From the NCBI GenBank assembly GCA_036937835.1, contig CM072868.1, positions 7,203,001 through 7,267,000 on the forward strand: 64,000 bases of DNA, in the 5' to 3' direction. A program made the position numbers and the translations under genes. The DNA comes from Pampus argenteus. Taxonomy: Eukaryota; Chordata; Actinopteri; Scombriformes; Stromateidae. Within the stretch, counting starts at the first letter, position 1, and the number at the start of each line of letters is the position of its first letter. The notes beneath the pieces are model-generated. The model ran no database searches. It saw only the letters and a list, made by a program, of their open reading frames with translations, and was not told the DNA's origin. Of the stretch, positions 12,701 to 23,540 are shown piece after piece.

Positions 12701-15700
12701 TGCAGCTCAGTGTTCAAGTAAATGTGCCCCTTCTCTAGAGTCACTTGTAACTTTGCTGTGTAAATATTGCACAGTATTGCTTTATATTTGTGAATGTGCG
12801 TGGCGGTACCACAGTATTAACGCATGCAATATAACAGAAATATCTAAAATCTCTATATCTCTGAGACTTAGTCTGATAAGGATGCATGTACTGTTTGAGA
12901 TATAAAACATTATATCCAGTGTTTAACTTTCAGCAGGTATGATTTCACGCCATATGCTATGCTGCATATCATATAATCATGACAATACACTTGAACAGAT
13001 GCTTATGAGGGACTGGTGCACCTAAGATCTGATAGAGGGGATTAAAAGAGAGATATACGTGCGTCTATATTCATGAATTACGGTGCTTTATCCCGTGAGA
13101 GGGTTTCAGAGGGGGATATAAAGGAGGAGCCGGAGTATGGCTGGCAGATGTGCTGTGCAGCAGGAACACAGGTGCAGGCTGGTTTAATGAGCAAAGGGAG
13201 GCCGTGTGGACTAAACTCCCTCATCTGTTGCCATCGCACCTATGATGAGTCCATTTTGGGGTCAGTTCCGCTTCGTTTACCCCCCTCCAGGACAAGTGAG
13301 ATTCCAAACTCAGCCATATGGAGTCCAAGGCGGGATAGTGGGGCCCCTTGACTCTGACTTGTTGGAAATGGACTGCTGATGGGCAGAGCTTATCTCAACC
13401 TATTGGGGGTCTCATTAGGAGAGTACTAAATAGATGGGGAGATCTTTTGCTTTCAAAGGAGCTGAATATTCGCAGCAGAGTAAAGCACTGCACGTGCAAA
13501 AACATACAATAGATGATAGAGTCGATAATGGATGGATGTGGATGTTTTGGAGGCACAGTGGGATGCTTAAATTATGACTAATGATGCTACCCTGCAGAGA
13601 ACTTGTTTGCACTCATCCAGAGAAGCCATTTCCTAAAGCTAACATTTCAAACGCACAGCCAATTGAGTAGCTGTATTACCAAACGTCTCGCTATCACATG
13701 TTGTTATGATATTTTCTCCAGACCCCCATAAACCGTACAAGAGATTGAGATTAACAATGATGTAGCTCTGAGATACTGTACATCTCTGTGGGATTTGAAC
13801 ATCGTTGCATGCCAGCGAAGGCAGACGAGAGTGAAAGTGTAGTTGAGTGAAGCTGCTCAGGCTGCCTGGTGTGCACATACCTCTGTGCCAGCCTCTCAGA
13901 AGGCCCAGCAAGTAATTACAGGATTGAAAATGGTAATGGGAAATATATGTCACACACTCAGCCATGCAGACTAAGATTTTGAAATTTGCAATCAATCTGA
14001 ATTTCCCATTAGATCCAGACAAGGTTTTTGTCGTGCTGGCAGCAGATTCAAAGCTAAAGGTACGTGGGCACAAGATCTGACCTGGAGCTATAATTACATC
14101 TATTGTTATGCTGTTTGTGTTATTTGTTTTGCTGTGCTCTAATTTACTGAACAAGCATGTCAGCTGTAAGATGCTGATGTTCCATCATTTTGGTGCTTGG
14201 GGTCACAGGGACAATTGTAGGATTTGGTGGTGGCTTTTTGGATGCAGATAATCCTGCATTTGCGTTTCTGCCTTTTGAAGTCTCTCTTGTCTGACATGGC
14301 TGGTAAGAGTGGGTTGCACAGCAAACAGACTTAGCCAGGCCAGTGCACACATGGGAGATCATGCATGGGCATGGACAGATGAAAGGTTTTGGTACCCTGC
14401 TTGTGACAACAGCTGTCACAGATCTCTGCTTTGATGGCAGCACCCATCTTGAGCACCTGCCCCATTCTGCTAACCTCATTGCTGTAAGGGAGAGAATCAC
14501 CATCTCTCTGTCTTTCTGAAACATTGACAGCGCCACTGTTTCAGCTAAGTATCAAATTTCATGTACTGTACACAAGAACATCTTGGACCCAAGCATCACT
14601 GTTCATTACCATCAGCGATTACAATTATCTGAAAATATTACACTGGAATACAGTTGAAGCAAACTTGCTCAGCATTGATTACAATGACAGTGAAATTGGC
14701 AAATTAATGGCTCTTGGTTATCAGAGTCATTTATCAACATCAAGTCTGTGTGTGTCTATGTATCAACATCAAGGACTGTGGACAAAATGTTATTTGTTAG
14801 AAATTAATTTGTATTTATATGACTTTCACTCAGCGTTCTCTGTCTAATCTATTCTATCCAATAACAGAGGACAGGGTTACATTGAACTTTGGGCTATTTT
14901 TTTTTTTAGAGCTTCCTGGTCAATTTAAGCCGTGAGCCCTTTTATGTAAGCTGAGACTCTCTCTGAGTCCGTTTTTAGAGGCTGAATTTAGTTAGTCTCC
15001 ACGGATGCTGAGATGCCAATAAGATGCAGGATCACATGGACAAATTGTCCTGCCCTCGATGGGATATGGGGAGTTATATGAGAGGAGATACTGCAGGTCA
15101 TTTAGGCCAAAGAAATGAAAGCAGCCTTGTGGTTAGCGTCCCGCTCTGCGTTTGACCTCTAAGCAGTAACATAGTATTCACTACAGATGGCCTGCATGCG
15201 CCTCACTGCTCATTGCTCACCCAGGTACCATTGCTGTCACCTTGTTACCCTTAACTCACAGACACCAGTCACAAAGCCAACTGACAGGGCTAAGAGCTGG
15301 TGTGTGTCCAACAGCCCTGGGCACACCTCAGTGCAACTGGGGAAGTGCTTACACAACTCTCTTGAGAAATTTCACAGTAAATAGACCTACAACTTCCTCA
15401 AATGCAGTTGTAGGCTTGCTTTAACTGTGTACCACCTATGACTACTGACAATGCACATCTAAAACCTTCTGTATTTTTGGATGAAAACAAATCATGATTA
15501 CTGATGATTATTTATCAAAAATCTCCACCAATAATCTTCCCTACAACAGTGTCGCAATACTGATATTGAAGTGTTTGACCTCGCTTGAATCATGTCTAAA
15601 TACAGCGATTATTATGTCAGGTCATATTTTAACTGCTTCTTTAATGCTTCTTATTCATGGAAACTGAAAATGTGTATTCCTTTTGACAATTTTAAAACAT

Positions 15701-16292
15701 CAAGTGCTTGTAATTGTCTTTAATGTGGAACTATTGTCTGATTAGTTTGGGTGTTATTTTATTTATTTATTTATTTTTGTTTCACTTCTGTGTAACCTTT
15801 AAAAAAAAGAGACCTTGATTAAAATAAAGGACTTAAATCAGACAAAAATAATCACAATCAATCAAATTGATTTAGACACAGTGGGTAGTGAATGTGACTC
15901 CATATTAACATGCATTAAAGTGAAAACACTACCTTTATTAGTTTGACTCAACTAAGATCATCACTTTGTGTCGTGATATTTTGCAAGTGATCAGAAGAAC
16001 AACATTAACAGTCAGTCATCTGCCCGCGGCATAATTATCTGCTTTATCATAGCTGCAGGGAAGAAAAAAATAGGTTTATGTCAACAAATGCTGTGTTAGC
16101 TCTTTTTAGCTCTATTAGCTTTATCCGAACCACTCTGTCACACACTCGCCCCCTCCATGCCAATCACACCACCACTTCATTTATGTCATCCCCTTGAAGG
16201 ACACATACACATAGTCAAACATATGGACAAGTAGATATACACCAACCCTGCACCCTGCAGCATTTTCATCTGCAGATGCTCAGCAGGGGACA

Positions 16293-16321
16293 GAGAGAGG
16301 GAGATAGAGAGAGAGAGACAT
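16293..16321. repeat. (AG)n-rich purine tract
   Basis: An imperfect AGAG array with GGG interruptions. Confidence 0.8.
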
Positions 16322-16772
16322 ACAGATACATAGCCAGAAGACATTTTGCTTATAATAACAAGCATAGAGCAGGGAACCTCAAGCACAGATAAACACAAAA
16401 TAAAAAGCATACAATGCAAAAACATAAACATGTGCAGCCAGAATGAATAAAGGGTCTCTGGACAGACACAGAGAGCCCAACAAGCGCTGATGCTTCTGCT
16501 TTAAATGAAGCTTAACTAGCATGTTAGCTAAGCTAGCAGGACCACACCTCAACCACGCCTCTTCCGGGATTCCTATAAACACCAACCTAACTCTCCTATT
16601 TCGCGCTTATTCTCGCGTTACCTGCACACAGTCACAGGTTAGTTTATCACATTCATTCCAGCAACAAAGTCAAAGCTGCCACCAGATATTAGCAGTTTTC
16701 TGACAGATTCTCGACCCCTCATCACATGGTTGCATTACTAAAAAAAAAAAACTTGGACAAAAATCAACTCAC

Positions 16773-16881
16773 CAGACCAGGAGCTGCAGGTCAACCCGTC
16801 CGATCCAGATGGAGATTTGTTTGAAACCGGTCGAGTCTGCTGGTCTCCTCCAGCCATGACAGAGCAGTCAGCGGGGTACAT
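16773..16881 (-). CDS. Candidate first coding exon of an unidentified minus-strand transcript
   Basis: Within a CpG-rich island the minus strand has ATG at 16881 (MYPADCSV...) and a second in-frame ATG at 16857 (MAGGDQQTRP...) with a strong context (GTCATGG). The frame runs to a consensus donor, TCTG/GTGAGTTG, at 16773/16772, leaving phase 1. From the first ATG this gives 36 codons plus one base; from the second, 28 plus one. The frame is also open upstream of the first ATG. The peptide is Ser/Gly/Gln-rich with no domain or signal peptide, and I do not recognise it. It lies on the same strand as RTN4RL1 and its donor phase equals that of the RTN4RL1 first exon. An alternative RTN4RL1 first exon is therefore possible, as is a nested gene or a non-coding transcript. 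Coding status is unproven. Confidence 0.35.
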
Positions 16882-17184
16882 AACGGTCTCAAACTCCCAC
16901 AACTTGATCCCTCCGACTCCCGGCAGCTCCCGGGCCGACAACAGTAGACGCTACAGGAAGATATGCAGGAGCAGGCGGCTAAAAACAAAACAAACGGAGC
17001 CTGACATCCGAGACTGAACCGTCGGCCGCCTGCAACGGGAAGACGGTCCCTTCAACTGCATCTACTCCGCAACAACTACGAGCTTCCCGCTCTTCCGGCT
17101 TCCTCACCTGAGCCAACCACCGCTAGAGTCGTCGTGCGTGACGTCACAGAGCACGCGCCGCTCCTACGGCCTCAGCATCATCAG
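16882..17184. promoter_or_regulatory. CpG-rich intronic promoter-like island with CRE and ETS sites
   Basis: This stretch is much richer in G+C and CpG than the DNA around it. It contains a perfect palindromic CRE TGACGTCA (17139-17146), an ETS-type CTTCCGG (17092-17098) and a CGCGCC motif close to NRF1 sites near 17153. Another TTCCGG lies at about 16562. On the plus strand the island ends in a strong donor, CATCAG/GTATGT at 17184/17185; on the minus strand it feeds the candidate exon at 16773-16881. The arrangement resembles a bidirectional housekeeping promoter. No transcript evidence is available. Confidence 0.5.
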
Positions 17185-17337
17185 GTATGTCCCCAATGTT
17201 CATGCTCCCCTCTTAGTGTCAGACTTCTCAGCCTCCTCTTCATCTCCAGCTGGCACCAGGCTGTCAGTCACACATTCATCTTTTCTCTCCACTGTAGAAA
17301 CATCCTGCTGTTCTTAGACATCACTGGATGTTCTCCT

Positions 17338-17790
17338 AACATCAGTAATGCCATTACATGTATAGAGTTGCCAGTTACTAAAACTAATTTAACTTCACTT
17401 TAGTAACATCTACAGTTATCAGCAGCAAGTTGCTAGTTACCAACACAACTAATATAACGTCATTTAAGTGACATCCATCATTACATGCACAGAGGTGCAA
17501 GTTATAGATGCAACTATTCGTCGCTTCAGTAACATATTACTGTAGCGTGTACTGCGTTGCCAGTTAATAATATTAATAATCTAACATCACTTCTGTAACA
17601 TTTGCCATTTCGTGCACCTCGTTTTAAGTAACGGCGATGTAATGTCGCCAGTCGTTGATGTAACGTTTGCCATTGCATGCTCTGGGTTGCCATTTGCTAT
17701 AAAACTAATATAACGCCACTTCAGTACAGTCTGTTGTTGCGTGTACCGGATCACTTCAGTGATATTAATATCATTTTTTTGTGTTTTTTT
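17338..17790. repeat. Diverged minisatellite, unit about 62 bp, about 7 copies
   Basis: A recurring block of the form (T/C)CATTRCRTGYACTGGGTTGCCAGTTA followed by ACTAATATAACRTCACTTCAGTAACAT occurs about seven times. Block anchors lie near 17351, 17414, 17477, 17536, 17604, 17669 and 17731, a spacing of 59-68 bp. Copies have diverged by substitutions and small indels, so the array is old. It starts about 150 bp outside the CpG island. No open frame is conserved between units. Confidence 0.75.
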
Positions 17791-17800
17791 ACAACACTGG

Positions 17801-17832
17801 GTTGCTCGTTGGTCTAGTGCCCATTCTCACCC
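17801..17832 (+). repeat. tRNA-Pro-like 5' half fragment
   Basis: GCTCGTTGGTCTAGTG followed by CCATTCTCACC resembles the 5' half (acceptor, D arm with box A, anticodon arm) of eukaryotic tRNA-Pro, which begins GGCTCGTTGGTCTAG. The 3' half with the T arm is missing, so this is not a functional tRNA gene. It could be a tRNA-derived retro-fragment, a SINE head or chance. Confidence 0.35.
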
Positions 17833-20800
17833 CACTTTAGTTGTCCAATTCCAGCTACTTTAGTTGTGAAATCTGGCACCAGGTTTCCAGCACCCCAAAC
17901 TCATAACCAGTGATCCTAGCCGCCCTCCAGCCATCCTCAGAAAGCCATCACCTGGGCTTTCTGTTGCCTCCCAACCACATCCTATGTTTGCATCAGAAAC
18001 ACTTCCTTTTTTTTTTTTTTGAAGTCGGTACTGGAGTAACTGAGACAGGAATAGAGACTCTGACGTGTACATTTGCAATCTGGTGTCTGTTCACGCTTTG
18101 TAAATACACTCAACTGCTTGTCTGCACGTGTATGACCATATGCCAGAGGGAGGGGAGCAATGGTGCGAATACCTTTTTTTTTTTTAGGTTATTAATAGTG
18201 TAGCCATTGACATTCATCCACACAGAGGGCATGTGGTATGGAAGCTTGCATGTTAGGCGAAGTACGTGTGTCTGCACTGTATGTGTGTGTTTTCAAATGT
18301 TAGTGTGTGCGGGTGCTTGTTCAGTGTGTTAATGTCAACATAGAGTGCAGTGGGTAAGGCTCATTGTCTTTGAAGACGTCAGAGAGAGATGAAAGGGGTT
18401 TTTTTTTCTCACTGATGCGCTCCCCCTCCCTGTTACCCCTCACTACCTTTCTCTCCCTCCATAATCCAGCGACGTGCCTTGCTCTCTTCTTTTCCTCCTC
18501 TATCCACACACACGTTGCCGTATTGACATGCATAGGCCATACCACTCTTCTTAAAAGGAAATGGATTTTGCCAAAGTGAGTCTTGAAGCACTTTTGCCAT
18601 GTTGAATGTCCCATGGGGTTTGTGAATGGATAGATCTTTTTCTAAGAGGAGGTATAAAGTGAAGAAACCCGCCTTCACACACACACACAAACACACACAG
18701 TTAATCTTTTACCTCTCCACCCAGCTCCTTACATTCCACAAGCAAACCAACATCTACTGAACTCTGCCTTCTGAAGATTTTTCTTCCCTTTCATATATAT
18801 CCATACAGAAGTGACCAATCATTTTTCAGATATTTCTTTAGTGTAGTTATTTTTAACATGTGTCCATTGCTTGTGAATCTTGTTTTGAAAAAAAAAAAAA
18901 AAAAGGTTGTACGTTTGTATGGGATGTTATTAAGATGCAAAGCACAACCAGCCCAGAATGGTGCAATGGGATAAGAAAAAAAACATTTCAACAGGGGCTG
19001 TTAATAGTTTCTGAACAGAAAACGAGTTTATTTATTTAATGTACTATTTGTTCTGACTGCATGTGAATCAAAGTTTAGATACAGCATGATATAGAGTCCA
19101 TGCATGGACAAAAACGCAGATTGTGAGTGGTGCATCCATGTCAAGTTGAAAATGTTTCAGGTTTTGCCTAATACAGAATGTGGCTTCATGACTCTAATGC
19201 ATAAACATTCACATACAAGAAGAAAAGAAAATGGAGAAAATAAGTTGTTTTTTTTAGATAAGTCTCGGGGCAGAGCTGTCACTCAAACACAGCACAGAGA
19301 CATTTTGGTACACAAACAATTGGTGATTATGTTGCCAACTAGCGCCAGCTATCATCTGTACAGTCTGTACACTGGCTGTTTGGGGTGAATAAACACAGAC
19401 TGTGTGCATAGAGTGAGAGTAACATAAGGCGATTTTTGCTTCTGTCTGAACACACCGTTTAGACATGTACAGCTCACATTCACTGGTCTGCTTAATTTGC
19501 TGCTACCTAGCATTTAGGTCAATGCACAGGGGTCTGCCAACAACTCCTCTCTACATGCTCTCCGCGTAGCCTACAGATGAGACAGTCTCAACCATTCAAT
19601 TACCTTACTGTCAGTAAGGAGGCAATGGCACAATGCTGAAGGAGTAAAAGGCTGAGAACGTGCCCTCCTCTTCAATCTCTGCCTGACTCAAAAGCCATGG
19701 TGTCATATATTCATCAGCAGTGTGAATGTCAGAGAGGAGAAGGAGATTAGCACAGTGTCAACCATGATAGAGGTTAATGCAGGACCAGGCCAACCATTTG
19801 TAACCCAAAAGGAGATTAATTACTGTGCGACTCGTTATGCGTGAGCTATTTCATTGACTTTGGTGGCTTTTTTTTTTTTTTGATGTGTACGTACTTGTTC
19901 CATGCATTGAAAATCTAGCTTCAATAGGGATGATCTCTCGCTCGTACTGCTCTGTGGCTGTGCGCTCTTACTCCTTAAATCAGGATCCACTGCACCATTT
20001 TTTTTTTTTTTCAAATTAGAAAGGGCAGTCCATTTTAATTTTAGTATTTCATTAGTTTTTCAGATACCCAGAGAAGATAGATTGGACACTGGAGCCAAAA
20101 CACACCCACCGCAACACATTCTGCATTATAAACCCATTCTTTAATGTAAGCTCTGCCTCACTAGGCAGCATTTACTGTCACAGTCAGTTTTCCTTTTATT
20201 CAGTATTTACCTGCCCTGCTAAAATAACAATCATATATCTAATGCAAGGTTAGTGACAGATATTAGTGACTCATTAATTTACCAAGTGCGGACAGATAAA
20301 CATCCCATTTCAACCCATATTCTCATTTTTAGAAGTTTTTGGAAGTTTGTTTTCCAACCCCGAGTAGTGTTCAGTGGAGGACGGAGCCGAGCAACCAGAA
20401 AATGCGAGACATTTTAGCATGCAGTATTCACTCATTTGCATGTGAATATCTTCTATTCTTTGTCTTGTCCAGTTCATTTAACTGACTAGCTCACTCGTGC
20501 TGCCAAGAAAGGTGGATGAGAGCGTTGAGGGAAGGGTTGAAGGATGCACCAGAGAGTTCTGTAAGAGGAAACCTTCCACCGAATTAGCAAATTACTACTT
20601 CTCACTAAAAAAAGGGTACTCAAGATATTCAATATTACTCCAAATGTCAATTTGGGAGCATATTCCAGCTACATGTCTGCTTGTGTAATATTTATAATAC
20701 TTTCCACTATGACAATGTCACAACAAAATACAGTTGAGGTACAGGTGAATTTAGTTATTGTGCTGTTGGCTGTAAGTCAGCGTATCTGCCATGATGAGGG

Positions 20801-21036
20801 GGTCAGAACCCACAAACAGTGACCCTGGAAATGAAATATTCCTACAACATAAACTTTTAAAATTCCATTAAAAAAATAAAAAATAAAAAAATCCATTTAA
20901 ATTAGAAAATAAAATTCATAGCATTATGTTTTTCAGTCTGAACAACAGTCAAAATAAGGTCACGCTGAGAAAATACAGGTCAGAGGAGGCCAGGAGAGGC
21001 TGACCCTAGTTTGACTCCAATTCCTAATCTGATTTG

Positions 21037-21095
21037 TTGTGTGTTGCGTGTTGTGTGTAAGCAGCTGCTGGCACAGCTGCCAACACAACACACAA
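21037..21095. other. Nested inverted repeat able to form a 59-nt hairpin
   Basis: The outer stem pairs TTGTGTGTT (21037-21045) with AACACACAA (21087-21095). A middle stem pairs GTGTTG (21048-21053) with CAACAC (21081-21086). The inner stem pairs GCAGCTG (21061-21067) with CAGCTGC (21074-21080) around a 6-nt loop. About 22 base pairs form, with a 7-nt bulge on the 5' side and a 2-nt bulge between the stems. No known miRNA seed is recognised. Confidence 0.6.
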
Positions 21096-23465
21096 AAGTA
21101 GCTTCACACAATGCTGAAAGTATGTGATGGGTTAAATTAGATTTAAGCATAGTGTGTATCTATCTCCCCAGATGCTGCAGTGCCCTAAATCCTCTGTGAG
21201 ACTTGTCTTCATTTACTGAAAGAAATACTCTCTCTATGTACAGTATTCATTATGTTTTGCATTGCATTTAAAATAAGCCCATGTCTCACTGAAGCCACAG
21301 AAGGACCGAAGGCCCTTCAAGGTCATTTAAAAGACGAGGAGCTAAAGCGTGACAGCAGAGGACACTACACTTCGTAGAGCAGGAATATATTATCTCTTCT
21401 GCTGCCATAATTTAAGAGCAAATAAAACATGCCAACCACCCCGAGATGAGCTGATAGTATTATCAAGGGAAAATAAGTGCCAGGGTGAATTACAGCTCAC
21501 AATAACCGCAAGGCGCAACGCATGTTTCTGACACAGCACCTGTAACAGAGCAAAGATCGTGGCAGTAAAGCAATTTGTACCCAGTCGCATACTGCCGTTC
21601 TCTGTCTTGTTTCATTCAGCGCAGGATCTCTTCAACTGATCCGACTGTGACACAGCTATTTCACGTCTCACTGTTGGGGGGGATAAAAGGTGAAAGTTGG
21701 AGGAAGCCATCCATTGAAAGGTCTGCAACGGGGGGACAACTTGGAGAGAGAGAGAAGGCTGAACAAGGTAGAAAAGGCTCAGGGAGATGAAATAAGTCGA
21801 GCTTTGTCCCAGTGGTGACCTAGACTGATGAGAACAACAACACTGCTAAATGGCCACAGATGTGCCAATGTTTCTGACAGGCTAAAATGGGACAACAAGC
21901 TCTTCCACCTCCCTCCCTCCAGCTCTCTTATACCCACAGGCTCTTTCTGTGGCTCTGCAGGTTATCCTGCTATGATTCATCCTGCATTTAGCAGGTAATA
22001 GGTTAAGCTGTGTAAGCGTCCAATCAGATCTACAATCATGACGTCGGTCTCGCACATCCATTTTTCTGCCGTGAACATTTCCTAGGAGTTGGCCTATAAG
22101 CCAGGCTCATTTTCACAGAAAATTCTCATTTTAATTAAGTGTGTCAAAGTGTTTAATCTAGAATCAGATATGGTTGCGTTTAAGGGCCGTGTGTGGTCGT
22201 AATTAAGGCTCAGTGGGAGCTATGGTCCTGGAGCGAAGCAATGTCTCTAAGGTCAGACTACAATCACTGCCTTCACATGTGGTCTGCCTGCCTTCCTCTG
22301 TACCACACAGAAATCTGAGCTTCCAGCCAGGTGATTTTATTATCAGCAACCTAATTGGGAAAACATGCTTTTCATTGGCTGGGTAATGACTGTGAATGGT
22401 TTTATAGCTTGTCAAACAACAGGCTATTTTCAATTACCTGCAGATCCAAGTGTTCGAATGCCATGAAATTGAGCAATAGAGGAGTTTAGAAAAAAAAAAA
22501 GCCTAGTGATGTGCTTAAGTCTGTTCATTTGGAAAATGGACCCTGAGCACTGAAAGCTGTATAATCACAACTGAAAATGTAAAAGCCTTCCCAGATTGAT
22601 AATATCGGCAACAACAGGTTTCCGTTCACCTGGTTTGTGCATATTTTAAATTTGAGCGAATGAAAAGGAAAAAATCGGATTTGAAACAATATTGCATAAA
22701 GGGACAAGTTAAAAATATCAGAAATGAGGAGATGTGAAAAAGTGATTAAATCTGTTTTTTTAAGAAACGCCTTGATGGAATTATGTACCTGCTTTTTGAT
22801 AATTCTGTTGTAGATAAAGCATCGTTCACGTCTTGTTGCCGCTCACTGTTACCTGCTTCAACTTAGCCAGGAAGCTTTAAGAAAAACAGAAAGTTTGTTT
22901 CTGTTAATTTGATATTGTTGTCATATTGGAATTCAAGTTGGGAATTTTTTTGCCATATATTCACAATGATTCTCATTTTATGTTGCTCAATTTTCAGAAA
23001 TTGGATGAAATTTCATGGAAATGGTACCAAAATGGTTAAGTCTCAGGATGTCATTGAAGGTTGACCTACGTATGTTTGTTTGTTTTTGTTTTTGTTTTGT
23101 TTGTTTTGCCTTCAACAACGAAAATGAATTTGAACCTCTTCAATTCACTTTCATTCTCTTGCTGCAGTTTTTCAATACTTCAATTTATCTGTCCCTTTTG
23201 TTTCGTCTTTGCAATATTGTTTTTGGGTTGTTGTTTTTTTTAGCTCCATGTTGTCTGCGCTGCTCAGCTATTTTCCCCTCATCTCCTCGTTCAGGCTCTT
23301 TGCTCTTTTCTCTATCCTCACTTCATCAACCTGTCCCTCATTTCTCTCTGTGCTCTGGTCCCTCTATCCACATCACTTCCTCCCTTATATGCTGTCACTC
23401 TTTCTATCCCCTGATCCCCAGTTTGCATCCTCTAGAGGCTGAATTCTCTATTAATAACGTAGCAA

Positions 23466-23540
23466 TGTGATGAGAGAGAGAGAAAAAAAAAGAGACAATG
23501 AAGAAAACGGAGAGAGCGAGAGAGAGAAAAGAGAAGAAAA
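23466..23540. repeat. Polypurine low-complexity tract
   Basis: A GA/AAAG-rich strand-asymmetric stretch. It explains the Ser/Leu/Phe-rich open frames read from the opposite strand. Confidence 0.8.

Larger units (their letters stand above)
1..16500 (-). other. Presumed RTN4RL1 intron 1, distal part
   Basis: This 16.5-kb AT-rich stretch contains no coding exon I can support on either strand. The longest open frame (171 codons, 13639-14154 minus) has no family motif and no convincing splice frame. Recognised content is limited to a fish interspersed repeat end at 940-1025, (ATT)n near 5779, (AC)12 at 7707, a LINE-like tail near 9725-9777 and an (AG)n tract near 16293. The rest appears to be ordinary intron DNA. 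The assignment to RTN4RL1 depends on the exon at 47.9 kb. Confidence 0.6.

Noticed and set aside
13639..14154. Longest open frame of the window, 171 codons on the minus strand
   Set aside because: No domain, no compositional bias of coding sequence, no family resemblance and no good splice context; expected by chance in 64 kb.
14144..14536. Minus-strand 130-codon frame rich in Cys and Pro
   Set aside because: The Cys pairs looked zinc-finger-like, but the spacing fits no known finger. The frame overlaps the preceding one out of phase and begins without a supported start.
15118..15155. Possible SINE head (TTGTGGTTAGCGTCCC)
   Set aside because: It resembles a tRNA box A region, but box B at the right distance and a SINE tail are missing.
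16738..16941. Longer version of the 16.8-kb minus-strand frame starting MSAREL
   Set aside because: The first codon at 16941 is TTG, not ATG. The usable ATGs are at 16881 and 16857, and the part left of 16773 lies beyond a consensus donor.
23015..23470. Plus-strand 151-codon frame rich in Phe, Ser and Leu
   Set aside because: It is the translation of pyrimidine-rich low-complexity DNA, not a membrane protein.
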